From NCBI RefSeq assembly GCF_900108475.1, contig NZ_FNWO01000006.1, positions 186,001 through 250,000 on the forward strand: a stretch of 64,000 nucleotides of DNA. Direction: 5' to 3'. The position numbers and the translations under genes are program-made. The DNA is from Magnetospirillum fulvum (lineage in GTDB: Bacteria; Pseudomonadota; Alphaproteobacteria; Rhodospirillales; Magnetospirillaceae). Positions within the stretch are counted from its first letter, which is position 1. Each line of letters starts with the position of its first letter. The notes under the pieces are model-generated. The model was not told where the DNA came from. It saw only the letters and a program-made list of their open reading frames with translations, and did no database searches. Positions 1 to 8,891 of the stretch are shown here, piece by piece.

Positions 1-2261
1 AGGACGCCGTGATCAATCGCGAAGCTGCGTAATTTCGATCGCAGCGAATGATCGCGCGAGTCGAGCAGACTGTGCAGATACGGCTTCAGCACCTCGACAT
101 CGAGGCTGCGCACCATCGTCTTGACCGGACCGATGGCGGGCGCCGCCACCGACAGCGAGCGGATGCCGATCCCGATCAGGGTCATTGCATCGACCGGCCG
201 ACCGGCCATCTCGCCGCACACCGACAGATGGACGCCGTATTCGCGGCATTTGTCGGCGACATGGCCCATGAAGCGGATCATCGACGGCGACAGCGGGTCA
301 TACCGCTCGGCGATGCGGGGGTTGCCGCGATCGACCGCGAACAGGAACTGGGTCAGGTCGTTCGACCCGATCGAGACGAAATCGACCAGTGGCAACAGCG
401 CGTCGAGCTGGAACGCCAAAGCGGGAACTTCGAGCATCGTTCCGACCCGGACGCGGGTCGGCGGCACGCCCCCCAACGTCTTCTCGCGGGCGATCTCGAT
501 ATCGAGGATTTCGCGGGCGTGGACCAGCTCGGCCACCTCGGCGATCATCGGGAACATCACCGACAATTCGCGTCCGGCGGCGGCCCGCAGCAGCGCCCGC
601 AATTGCTGGCGCATCACCGCCGGACGGTCCAGCGTGATCCGGATCGAACGCCAGCCCAGCGCCGGATTGTCCTCGTCGGAGGGATTCCAGTAGGGCAACA
701 CCTTGTCGCCGCCGACATCGAGGGTGCGGAACACCACCGGCTTGCCCGCCGCCTGATCGAGAATTTTGCGATACAGCAGGGTCTGGGCATCGACGTTGGG
801 CAGCGCCGAGCGGGCCATGAACGGCAGTTCGGTGCGGTACAGCCCGATCCCGTCGGCCCCGGATTCGTGGAGATGCTGGAGGTCGAGCAGCAAACCGGCA
901 TTCATCAAGATGCCGATGCGGATGCCGTCCTTGGTCTCGGCGGGCAGGTCGCGCAGCTTGGCATAGACGGCGAGGCGCTGCTGGCGCTGGCTCATCGCCT
1001 CGACGAAGGATTCGCGGATGTCTTCGGGCGGGCGGATGAACACCTGGCCGTTGTCGCCGTCGCAGATCACCGGGTCGAGCGGCTCGATCATGTCGAGCAC
1101 GTCCTTAACCCGCCCCACCACCGGGATGTCGAGGGCGCGGGCGACGATCGCGACGTGCGAGGTGGTCGAGCCCTCCTCCAGCACCAGCCCGCGCAATTGC
1201 TTGGGATCGTAATCGAACAATTCCATCGGCCCGATATTGCGGGCGATCAGGATCGCCGATTCGGGCAGCTCGCCGCGCGGGCCGTCCTCGTCGTCGCCCG
1301 ACAAATGCTGCAACAGCCGGTTGGCCAGATCCTCGAAATCGTGCAGCCGCTCGCGCAGATAGGAATCGGTGATCGTCGCCATCCGGGCGCGGGTATCGTC
1401 ATGGACCTTCTGCACCGCCGCCTCGGCGGTCAGACCGGTGCGGACCGCCTCGCCGATCCGGTTCAGCCAGCCCTTGTCCTCGGTGAACATCCGATAGGTC
1501 TCAAGGACGTCGCGATGCTCGCCGTCGCGCATCTCGGGACGCGAGAACAATTCTTCCAGTTCGGTCTTGATCGCCGCCAGCGCCCGGTCCAACCGGTCGA
1601 TCTCGATGTCGGGATCCTCGGCGACGAGACGGCGAACGGTGATGCGGGGACGATGCAGCACCGCGATCCCGACGCCCACCCCGGCATTCAGCCGCACCCC
1701 TTCGAGCCGCAGCGGCAGCACCGCATTGCCATCGACCGGGACCAGTTCCGACCGGTTGACCAGATCGCCCGAGGCAACCAGTTCGGCCAGCACCATCGCG
1801 ACGGTTTCGAGGGTCTCGACCTCTTCCTCGGTGTAATGGCGCATGGTGCGGTTCTGCACCACCAGCACGCCCAGCACGCGCGAGCCGCGGATGATCGGCA
1901 CGCCCATCAGCGAATGATAGATTTCCTCGCCGGTCTCGGGACGATAGGCGAAACGGGGATGCGCCTGGGCATCGGCCAGCGCCAGCGGCCGGGCGTGGGC
2001 GGCGATGTCGCCGACCAGACCTTCGGAGACGCGCAGCCGGGTCTGGTGGACCGATTCGCTTTTCAGCCCCTCGGTCGAGAACAGTTCCAGCACCTCGCCC
2101 GCCCGCATCACGTAGCACGAGCAGACCTCGGCGACCATGTCGGCGGCGATCAGCGTCACCACCTTGTCCAGCCGCTCCTGGGCGGTGCCCGCCCCGGCCA
2201 TGACGTCGCGCAGACGCCCCAGCAGCCGCCGCGAGACCGATGTTGTTCCCGACGTCAGCAT
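1..2261 (-). CDS. ptsP: PtsP, phosphoenolpyruvate-protein phosphotransferase (EI-Ntr), 3' end cut by window
   Basis: First enzyme of the nitrogen-type phosphotransferase relay: it takes phosphate from PEP onto a histidine and passes it to NPr. Translation from the ATG at 2261 stays open to the window edge (753 residues, near the usual family length, so only the last few codons can be missing). A GAF domain fills about residues 20-160. The swivelling phosphohistidine domain has GSTTSHVAIVARAL near residue 367, with the acceptor His. The PEP-binding TIM barrel carries ICDGDNGQVF, SNDLTQFLFAVDRGNPRI and the Cys motif VCGEMAGRP. It starts 28 nt after the monooxygenase-like gene, so the two may be cotranscribed. 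The family regulates nitrogen and carbon metabolism and PHB storage rather than sugar uptake. Confidence 0.93.
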   Translation of the reverse strand, partial: MLTSGTTSVSRRLLGRLRDVMAGAGTAQERLDKVVTLIAADMVAEVCSCYVMRAGEVLELFSTEGLKSESVHQTRLRVSEGLVGDIAAHARPLALADAQAHPRFAYRPETGEEIYHSLMGVPIIRGSRVLGVLVVQNRTMRHYTEEEVETLETVAMVLAELVASGDLVNRSELVPVDGNAVLPLRLEGVRLNAGVGVGIAVLHRPRITVRRLVAEDPDIEIDRLDRALAAIKTELEELFSRPEMRDGEHRDVLETYRMFTEDKGWLNRIGEAVRTGLTAEAAVQKVHDDTRARMATITDSYLRERLHDFEDLANRLLQHLSGDDEDGPRGELPESAILIARNIGPMELFDYDPKQLRGLVLEEGSTTSHVAIVARALDIPVVGRVKDVLDMIEPLDPVICDGDNGQVFIRPPEDIRESFVEAMSQRQQRLAVYAKLRDLPAETKDGIRIGILMNAGLLLDLQHLHESGADGIGLYRTELPFMARSALPNVDAQTLLYRKILDQAAGKPVVFRTLDVGGDKVLPYWNPSDEDNPALGWRSIRITLDRPAVMRQQLRALLRAAAGRELSVMFPMIAEVAELVHAREILDIEIAREKTLGGVPPTRVRVGTMLEVPALAFQLDALLPLVDFVSIGSNDLTQFLFAVDRGNPRIAERYDPLSPSMIRFMGHVADKCREYGVHLSVCGEMAGRPVDAMTLIGIGIRSLSVAAPAIGPVKTMVRSLDVEVLKPYLHSLLDSRDHSLRSKLRSFAIDHGV

Positions 2262-2289
2262 CGCCGCCCCCCCGACGCCAGTGTCCGGA

Positions 2290-3336
2290 TCACTGCCCGA
2301 CCAGGGACAGCGACGGGCCTTCCCGGGCGGATAGGGCGTCGATCGCCTGGTCGACCACCTCGCGCAGAATCTCGGCGGTAGGCTGCTCGCGCGAGACCAG
2401 ACCGACGCTCTGACCGGCCATCAGCGAGCCGTTCTCGGTGTCGCCGTCGATCACCGCCCGGCGCAGCGCCCCGGCCCAGTAATGCTCGATCTGAAGCTGC
2501 GCTTCCTTCTGGCTGATCTCGCCGGAGCGGCATCGGGCGATCACCTCGTGCTGGAATTCGACGAAGCGGCGGGTGGCGTTGTTGGCCAGGGCGCGGACCG
2601 GAATCACCGGGAATTGCGGATCGACCTGGGTCGAGGGAACCGCGTCGCGGGCCGAGGCCTTGATGAAGGATTGCTTGAAATTGGGATGGGCGATGCATTC
2701 GGTGGCACAGACGAAACGGGTGCCAAGCTGACAGCCCGATGCCCCCATTTCGAGGAAGGACAGCATCGCCTCGCCCCGGCCGATGCCGCCAGCGACGAAC
2801 ACCGGCACCTCGGTAACCTGGGGCAGGATTTCCTGGGCCAGCACGCTGGTCGCGACCGGGCCGATATGCCCGCCCGCCTCGGTGCCTTCGATCACCAGGG
2901 CGTCGATCCCGGTCCGCACCAGCTTGCGGGCGAACGGCACCGTCGGGGCAAAGGCCATCACCCGGGAGCCGAGATCCTTGGCCCGGCGGATCGAGGTGCT
3001 GCTGGGCAACCCCCCGGCCAGCACGATATGGCCGACCGACAGACGGCCGCAGACGTCGATCAACGCCTCCAGCTCGGTATGCATCGTGATCAGATTGACC
3101 CCGAACGGGCGGGTGGTCAGCGCCTGGGTCGCCTGAATTTCCTCGGCCAGCCGGTCGGGAGTCATCGTACCGCAGGCCAGAACCCCGAACCCGCCGCCAT
3201 TCGAAATCGCGGCGACCAGATTACGCTCGGATATCCACGACATCGCGCCGCCCATGATGGCGTATTCGGTGCCGAGAAAGTCACGGCCGCGACGCCATAA
3301 GAGCTCAAGCCGCTGTCTTGCCTTAGCCTTGTTCAT
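2290..3336 (-). CDS. Nitronate monooxygenase family flavoprotein
   Basis: An FMN-dependent TIM-barrel protein of the 2-nitropropane dioxygenase/nitronate monooxygenase family, which oxidises nitronates; some relatives are enoyl reductase-like. Visible landmarks are the N-terminal IMGGAMSWISERNLVAAISN, the loop VIEGTEAGGHIG with the family His, and the FMN phosphate-binding stretch VFVAGGIGRGEAM followed by GASGCQLGTRFVCATEC. I chose the ATG at 3336 (348 aa) because AGGGG lies 5 nt upstream; an in-frame GTG at 3366 would add ten residues. The physiological substrate cannot be read from the sequence. It lies immediately upstream of ptsP on the same strand. Confidence 0.85.
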   Translation of the reverse strand: MNKAKARQRLELLWRRGRDFLGTEYAIMGGAMSWISERNLVAAISNGGGFGVLACGTMTPDRLAEEIQATQALTTRPFGVNLITMHTELEALIDVCGRLSVGHIVLAGGLPSSTSIRRAKDLGSRVMAFAPTVPFARKLVRTGIDALVIEGTEAGGHIGPVATSVLAQEILPQVTEVPVFVAGGIGRGEAMLSFLEMGASGCQLGTRFVCATECIAHPNFKQSFIKASARDAVPSTQVDPQFPVIPVRALANNATRRFVEFQHEVIARCRSGEISQKEAQLQIEHYWAGALRRAVIDGDTENGSLMAGQSVGLVSREQPTAEILREVVDQAIDALSAREGPSLSLVGQ

Positions 3337-3420
3337 CAGATCCCCTGGTCCGTTCTCTCCGCCCACCCGCCGCCGTGGCGGGTGCCACGGCCCAGGAGAC
3401 GGTCCCGCGCCGGCCCGGTG

Positions 3421-4641
3421 TCAGGCGGCGTCGAGACCATAAGCGGTATGAAGCGCCCTCAGCGCCAGTTCGGTGTACTTTTCCGCGATCAGCACGCTGA
3501 TCTTGATTTCCGAAGTCGAGATCACCTGAATGTTGATCCCCTCCTGCGCCAGAGTCTGGAACATTTTCTGGGCGATACCGGCGTGCGAGCGCATGCCGAC
3601 GCCGATCACCGAAACCTTGACCACATCGGGATCGTCGCTCAACCGTTCGAAGCCCAACGACGATTGGGCGGCATTCAGAACCTCACGCGCCCGCTCCAGA
3701 TCGGTGTGGGCAACGGTGAAGGTCAGATCGGTAAAGCGCCCGTCCTCCGACACGTTCTGGACGATCATATCGACATTGACCGACGCATCGGCAAGCGGCC
3801 CGAAGATCGAGGCCGCCACGCCGGGGCGGTCGGGCACCCGGGTCAGGGTCACCTTGGTCTCGTCGCGGCTATAGGCGATGCCGCTCACCAGTTCCTTTTC
3901 CACGATCTCATCCTCGTCGCAAACAAGAGTCCCGGGCTTGTCCTCGAAGCTCGACAGAACCTGCACCCGCACCCGGTGTTTCATCGCCATCTCGACCGAG
4001 CGGGTCTGCAACACCTTGGCCCCGACCGAGGCCAGCTCCAGCATCTCCTCATAGGTGATGCGGTGCAGCTTGCGCGCCTTGGCCACGATGCGGGGATCGG
4101 TGGTGTAGATCCCATCGACATCGGTATAAATGTCGCAACGATCGGCCCCGAGCGCCGCCGCCAGCGCCACCGCCGACGTGTCTGACCCGCCGCGTCCCAA
4201 CGTGCTGATCCGCTCGTCCGGGCCGACGGCCTGGAAGCCCGCGACCACCGCGACCTGTCCTTGCGCCATCGCCGCCGACATCCGGGCGGTGTCGATCGAG
4301 TCGATCCGCGCCTTGCCGTGCACGCCATTGCTGCGGATCGGAATCTGCCAGCCGCACCACGAGCGCGCTTCCAGCCCCAATTCCTGCAATCCGATCGCCA
4401 ACAAGCCGATCGTGACCTGTTCGCCGGTCGCAACTACGGTGTCATATTCGCGCGGATCAGGCAACTTGGCCATCTGATTGCACCACGCAACCAGTTGATT
4501 GGTCACGCCGGACATTGCCGACAGGACCACCGCGACTTGATTACCGGCATCCACCTCACGCTTGACGCGGTTCGCCACATTCTTGATGCGGTCGATATCG
4601 CCGACGGAGGTGCCGCCGAACTTCATTACGATGCGAGCCAT
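3421..4641 (-). CDS. lysC: Aspartate kinase
   Basis: Phosphorylates aspartate to aspartyl-4-phosphate, the first step towards lysine, threonine, methionine and diaminopimelate. The 406-residue protein has the kinase N-terminus KFGGTSVG, the amino-acid kinase core (TLGRGGSDTSAVALAAALGA, DIYTDVDGIYTTDPR) and two C-terminal ACT domains from about residue 265 onward (VPDRPGVAASIFGPLAD and VGVGMRSHAGIAQKMFQTLA). Those domains bind lysine or threonine for feedback control. The length fits the monofunctional alpha/beta-type class. It is divergent from ubiG, with 185 nt between the two starts. Confidence 0.96.
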   Translation of the reverse strand: MARIVMKFGGTSVGDIDRIKNVANRVKREVDAGNQVAVVLSAMSGVTNQLVAWCNQMAKLPDPREYDTVVATGEQVTIGLLAIGLQELGLEARSWCGWQIPIRSNGVHGKARIDSIDTARMSAAMAQGQVAVVAGFQAVGPDERISTLGRGGSDTSAVALAAALGADRCDIYTDVDGIYTTDPRIVAKARKLHRITYEEMLELASVGAKVLQTRSVEMAMKHRVRVQVLSSFEDKPGTLVCDEDEIVEKELVSGIAYSRDETKVTLTRVPDRPGVAASIFGPLADASVNVDMIVQNVSEDGRFTDLTFTVAHTDLERAREVLNAAQSSLGFERLSDDPDVVKVSVIGVGMRSHAGIAQKMFQTLAQEGINIQVISTSEIKISVLIAEKYTELALRALHTAYGLDAA

Positions 4642-4826
4642 TCAGGAGACCCTTTTGCCCCGGGCGCCCAGCCTGAAAACCCAGGGACGACCCGGCCTGA
4701 TACAGGAAATCTTTAACATGCCCGGTTGCCGCCGGAAGGGCGCGTATACATACTCTGTCGAAGGTTCGGAAGCAAGAGCGGCCCAGCCCGAATGGGCGGG
4801 CCTCGCTTTGAAGGAGGTTTTTGTAC

Positions 4827-5564
4827 ATGACTCAGCCGGGCACCGCATCGCCGGAGGAAATCGCCCGTTTCACCGCCATGGCCGACGCCTGGTGGGATCC
4901 CACCGGGAAATTCAAGCCGCTGCACAAGTTCAATCCGGTGCGGATCGACTTCATGCGCCGCCATTTCGCCGAAGCGTTCGGCCGCGATCCCTCGCTTGAT
5001 CGGCCGTTCGAGGGTCTGACCCTGCTCGACGTCGGCAGCGGTGGCGGCCTGCTGTCCGAACCGATGGCCGCGCTGGGCTTCACCGTCACCGGGATCGACG
5101 CGGGCGAGAAGAACGTCAAGATTGCCAGCCTGCACGCCGAAAAGACCGGCGCCAACGTCACCTATCGCGTCGCCTCGCCGGAACAACTCGACCCCGCCGA
5201 GATGTTCGACGTCGTCTTGTGCATGGAAGTGGTCGAGCACGTCACCGATGTCAACCTGTTCCTGCACGCCGCCGCCGCCCACCTGAAGCCGGGCGGGGTG
5301 TTCGTCGGCGCGACGATGAACCGCACCCCCAAGGCGTGGCTGCTGGCGGTGGTGGGCGCCGAATACGTGTTGCGCTGGTTGCCGCGCGGCACCCACGACT
5401 GGCACAAATTCGTCCGCCCGTCCGAGTTCTCGCGCATCCTGTGTTCCGCCGGGATCGAGGTCGCCCGCTTCGTCGGCGTCGCCTATAACCCGATTTCCGA
5501 CGAATGGCGCGAGACCGACAGCCTCGACGTCAATTATCTGGTGGTGGGCGGCAAGCCCGCCTGA
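4827..5564 (+). CDS. ubiG: Ubiquinone biosynthesis O-methyltransferase UbiG
   Basis: SAM-dependent methyltransferase for both O-methylation steps of ubiquinone biosynthesis. It shows the family N-terminus IARFTAMADAWWDPTGKFKP, then HKFNPVRIDF, the SAM motif I LLDVGSGGGLLSEPMA, motif II MFDVVLCMEVVEHV and the membrane-interaction region RWLPRGTHDWHKFVRPSE. The ATG at 4827 is preceded by AAGGAGG 9 nt away, which favours it over the in-frame TTG at 4821. It is 245 residues, typical for the family, and is followed by a strong intrinsic terminator, so it is probably monocistronic. Confidence 0.95.
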   Translation: MTQPGTASPEEIARFTAMADAWWDPTGKFKPLHKFNPVRIDFMRRHFAEAFGRDPSLDRPFEGLTLLDVGSGGGLLSEPMAALGFTVTGIDAGEKNVKIASLHAEKTGANVTYRVASPEQLDPAEMFDVVLCMEVVEHVTDVNLFLHAAAAHLKPGGVFVGATMNRTPKAWLLAVVGAEYVLRWLPRGTHDWHKFVRPSEFSRILCSAGIEVARFVGVAYNPISDEWRETDSLDVNYLVVGGKPA

Positions 5565-5575
5565 CCGCTTTGCCT

Positions 5576-5609
5576 GAAAGGGGGGGCGCGCTGTCGCACG
5601 CCCCCTTTT
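5576..5609 (+). terminator. Rho-independent terminator after ubiG
   Basis: A G-rich run (AAAGGGGGGGCG) pairs with CGCCCCCTTTT across a short loop, 12 nt downstream of the ubiG stop. The stem ends in a T-run, as expected of an intrinsic terminator. Confidence 0.8.
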
Positions 5610-5730
5610 GCAAACCCAAACAATCTACCCGTCTACTAGATAGTTATATTGACCCTTCCCCACCCCGTTCGCTAGGCTTGCCCGTCATCACAGGGGCACG
5701 AGTGCCGAAAACGAAGGGAACGGGACGATC

Positions 5731-7419
5731 ATGGGTGCCATCTTCACAATTCGGGGACGGCTGATCGCCCTGGCCCTGGTCAGCGTGGTCGCCACCGGAG
5801 CCATCGTTGCCGGATGGTGGAGCGTCTTCAACGAACTGAAGGTCGGCGGCCCGGTCTATGGCCGCGTCGTTCAGGCCAAGGATCTGCTGGCCGACGTCAA
5901 TCCGCCGCCGGAATACATCATCCAGGCCTATCAGACGATCTCGCGCGCGCAGAACGCCGATCCCAGGGACCTCGACGGGTTGAAACTGACCCTGCTTCAG
6001 CAAAAGTCTCTGTATCTGGAGCGTCACGCTTATTGGGAAAAGGCCGGTCTGAAAGGCGAGGTCGCGGACCTCTTGCTCGAGCGTTCGTTCAAACCGGCGG
6101 CGAAGTTCTTCGAGGTCGCCGACACCGTCTTCTTCCCCGCTTTGGCGCGCGGCAGCAGCTTCCGCGCCCAGATGGCCTTTGCCGAGATGGAAATTCTCTA
6201 TGACGAGCATCGCGCCGCCATCGACGCGCTGGTCGCCGCCGCCAACACCCTGTCCACCACGACCGAAGCCGAAGCCGCCGACCGCGAAACCCACCTCAAA
6301 GGGGTTGTGCTCGCCCTCACCCTGCTGGCGACCCTGATTGCCCTGATCGCGCCGCTGCTGGTGTCACGCTCGGTCACCCGCCCGCTCGACCGCCTGATCG
6401 GCGCGGTGCGCAATCTCGGCGCGGGCCAGACCGAATCCCCGATCCCGGACACCGACCGCCGCGACGAACTGGCTCCGCTGGCGGTCGCGCTGGAGCAATG
6501 GCGGCAAAGCCTGATCGCCGCCGCCGACACCGCCCGGCGCGAACAAGCCGATCTGGCGTTGCGCGACCAGCGTCAGCGCAAGATCGAGACGACCACCCAA
6601 CAGTTCGACAGCTCGGTGAAGCTGTTGCTGGAAAAGATCAAATCCGCCGCCAGTGAACTGCATCTATCGTCCGATACCCTGACCAACAATGCCGATCAGA
6701 CCCAGCGGCAAAGCGCCGACGTCTCGACCGCGACCGAGCAGGCGACCGCCAATGTCGCGACGGTGGCGACGGCGGCAACCCAATTGAGCAGTTCGATCGG
6801 CGAGATCTCGCGTCAGGTCCATCAATCCGCGGCAATCGCCCGCACCGCCACCGCCGAGGCCGAAGCGGCCAACCGGACCATCGCCGGATTGTTGGAGGCG
6901 GCGCAGAAGATCGGCGCGGTGGTCAACCTGATCAACGACATCGCCAGCCAGACCAATCTGCTGGCGCTGAACGCCACCATCGAAAGCGCTCGGGCGGGCG
7001 AAGCAGGCAAGGGCTTCGCCGTCGTCGCGGGCGAGGTCAAGACCCTGGCCGGTCAGACCGCGCGGGCGACCGAGGATATCGCCCAGCAGGTGACGGCGGT
7101 GCAGCAGGCGACCGAGGCGGCGGCCCGGACCCTGGATGGGATCGGCCAGACCATCCGCACCCTCAACGAGCTGTCCACCGCCATCGCCGGTGCGGTCGAG
7201 CAGCAAAGCGCCGCCACCTCCGAAATCTCCCGCAATGTCGAGGAAGCCTCGGCCAACACCTCGCGGACCTCGGGCAACATTGCCGGAGTCGCCCAGGCGG
7301 CGGCGGAAACCGGCCGGATGGCCCAAGGCGTGTTCCAGGCCGCTAACGGTCTGTTGTCCGAGACCGAAACACTCGAAACCGAGGTCCAGCGTTTCCTGAA
7401 CGAGGTTCGAACGGCATAA
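5731..7419 (+). CDS. Methyl-accepting chemotaxis protein
   Basis: Transmembrane chemoreceptor of 562 residues. TM1 lies at about residues 9-29, a helical periplasmic sensor domain at about 30-190, TM2 at about 192-213, then a HAMP linker ([20 protein letters not shown]) and the cytoplasmic signalling coiled coil. The conserved hairpin tip [20 protein letters not shown] that contacts CheA and CheW is intact. The sensor domain is not one I recognise, so the ligand is unknown. It sits alone between ubiG and xthA, with no che genes nearby. Confidence 0.93.
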   Translation: MGAIFTIRGRLIALALVSVVATGAIVAGWWSVFNELKVGGPVYGRVVQAKDLLADVNPPPEYIIQAYQTISRAQNADPRDLDGLKLTLLQQKSLYLERHAYWEKAGLKGEVADLLLERSFKPAAKFFEVADTVFFPALARGSSFRAQMAFAEMEILYDEHRAAIDALVAAANTLSTTTEAEAADRETHLKGVVLALTLLATLIALIAPLLVSRSVTRPLDRLIGAVRNLGAGQTESPIPDTDRRDELAPLAVALEQWRQSLIAAADTARREQADLALRDQRQRKIETTTQQFDSSVKLLLEKIKSAASELHLSSDTLTNNADQTQRQSADVSTATEQATANVATVATAATQLSSSIGEISRQVHQSAAIARTATAEAEAANRTIAGLLEAAQKIGAVVNLINDIASQTNLLALNATIESARAGEAGKGFAVVAGEVKTLAGQTARATEDIAQQVTAVQQATEAAARTLDGIGQTIRTLNELSTAIAGAVEQQSAATSEISRNVEEASANTSRTSGNIAGVAQAAAETGRMAQGVFQAANGLLSETETLETEVQRFLNEVRTA

Positions 7420-7435
7420 TGCCGGACGCTCCGCA

Positions 7436-7459
7436 CCCCGCGTCAGTTGGTCCGCGGGG
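7436..7459 (+). terminator. Hairpin after chemoreceptor gene
   Basis: CCCCGCG pairs with CGCGGGG around a 10-nt loop just after the chemoreceptor stop. There is no T-run, so termination is only possible. Confidence 0.35.
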
Positions 7460-7489
7460 GCAGACGAATGGCATAAGGCTTTTCAAATC

Positions 7490-8287
7490 ATGGGATTACG
7501 GCTGGTTACCTGGAACGTCAACTCGCTCCGGCTCAGGATTGATCTGGTCGGGCGGATCGTCGCCGAGATGGCCCCCGACATCCTCTGTCTTCAGGAAATC
7601 AAGGTCGATGACCCGCTGTTTCCACTCGAGGCCTGCCGCGAGCTTGGCTTCGAGCACGTCGCTTATCATGGGATGAAAAGCTATAACGGCGTCGCGGTGC
7701 TGTCGCGCCGCCCGATCCGCGCGGTGCGGACGCCGTCCTGGTGCGGCAAGGACGATCGCCGCCATCTGATCGCCGAACTCGACGACGGGCTCCAGGTCCA
7801 TTGCCTGTATGTCCCGGCGGGCGGCGACATTCCCGACCCCGACATCAATCCCAAATTCGCCCACAAGCTCGACTTCCTGCGCCAAGTGACAGAATGGATG
7901 CAGGCCGAAATCCGCCCCGAGGACAAAGTGATCCTGGCCGGTGATTTCAACGTCGCCCCTCTGGTCAATGACGTGTGGTCGCACAAGCAGCTTTTGTCGG
8001 TGGTCAGTCACACTCCAATCGAGGTCGAGGCGCTGACCGCGCTGCAAAACAGCGTCCCCTTCGTCGATGCGGTCCGCCACTTCGTTCCCGAATCCGAAAA
8101 GCTGTTTACGTGGTGGAGCTATCGCTCGCCCGACTGGACCCGCAACGATCGCGGCCGCCGACTCGACCATATCTGGGTCACCCCGGCGTTGAAGGACAGC
8201 CTGCGCGCCACCCTGGTCGCCCGCGAGGCCCGCGCCTGGCCCCAGCCGTCCGATCATGTGCCGGTGATGGTCGATTTCGATCTGTAG
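7490..8287 (+). CDS. xthA: Exodeoxyribonuclease III (AP endonuclease)
   Basis: Metal-dependent exonuclease/AP endonuclease of base-excision repair. The 265-residue protein carries the EEP-fold motifs TWNVNSLRLR (metal Asn), LCLQEIKVDD (catalytic Glu), CLYVPAGG (Tyr), LAGDFNVAP (Asp/Asn), a WWSYR substrate motif, RLDHIWVT and the terminal DHVPVMVDFD with catalytic Asp-His. Length is normal for bacterial XthA. The next gene starts 15 nt later and may be cotranscribed. Confidence 0.95.
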   Translation: MGLRLVTWNVNSLRLRIDLVGRIVAEMAPDILCLQEIKVDDPLFPLEACRELGFEHVAYHGMKSYNGVAVLSRRPIRAVRTPSWCGKDDRRHLIAELDDGLQVHCLYVPAGGDIPDPDINPKFAHKLDFLRQVTEWMQAEIRPEDKVILAGDFNVAPLVNDVWSHKQLLSVVSHTPIEVEALTALQNSVPFVDAVRHFVPESEKLFTWWSYRSPDWTRNDRGRRLDHIWVTPALKDSLRATLVAREARAWPQPSDHVPVMVDFDL

Positions 8288-8302
8288 AAAGGAACGGGTG
8301 TC

Positions 8303-8872
8303 GTGACGCTGACACCAGAGCAGGTGCGCCACACGCTGATAACGGTGCTGGGCCGGGTGAAACAGGAAGGCGGCTTCCACTCCTGCCTGATCGGCACCGC
8401 CGCCGACCTGCTGCGCGGAGTACCGATCAAGCCCGGCGACGTCGATTTTCTGGCGAGGACGCGCGCCGATGTCGATCGTTTCGCGCGGGCGCTGGCCGCC
8501 TACCGCTGCCTGACCCCACCGACATGGATGCCCTGTTGCGTGCAATATTACGCGGCGTTCGAGGTGGACGGCGTTCAAGTCGATATCAGCACCGTCGAGT
8601 CGCCGTCGCAATCCACATTCATCGAAGCCTTCGGCAGCGGCCCCTGGACGCATTTTTCCGAGATCGCCGTTGGCGACACGCGGGTTGCCGTGGTGGCCCC
8701 CGAATTGCGGCTGGCAACCGAGCTCTGCCGCGACCGCAAGGACCAAGCCGAGTCCATCGCCGCCTGGATGCGCGATCATGGCTACGACGCACCGCTTCTG
8801 AGGAACGCCATGGACGCGCGCGGCATCGACGCGGCAACCCAATCGTCGGTGATGGCGAGCATCACCGGCTGA
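8303..8872 (+). CDS. Nucleotidyltransferase-like protein of unknown function
   Basis: A 189-residue soluble protein that I do not recognise as a named family. Residues 29-51 (LIGTAADLLRGV...PGDVDFLA) resemble the GS/T-x(n)-D-x-D core of MNT/aminoglycoside nucleotidyltransferase-like folds, with D46 and D48 as candidate metal ligands. A third acidic candidate lies in VDGVQVDIS. This is structural guesswork from motif spacing. The GTG start at 8303 follows AAAGGAA with good spacing. It lies directly downstream of xthA and convergent to cydC. Confidence 0.6.
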   Translation: MTLTPEQVRHTLITVLGRVKQEGGFHSCLIGTAADLLRGVPIKPGDVDFLARTRADVDRFARALAAYRCLTPPTWMPCCVQYYAAFEVDGVQVDISTVESPSQSTFIEAFGSGPWTHFSEIAVGDTRVAVVAPELRLATELCRDRKDQAESIAAWMRDHGYDAPLLRNAMDARGIDAATQSSVMASITG

Positions 8873-8891
8873 GAGCGCGTCCGCCCCGCGC

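Noticed and set aside
48-2381. A 777-codon open frame on the plus strand
   Set aside because: It is antisense to ptsP. The product is His/Asp/Arg-rich low-complexity sequence without domains, as expected opposite a GC-rich gene, while the minus strand gives a complete EI-Ntr protein.
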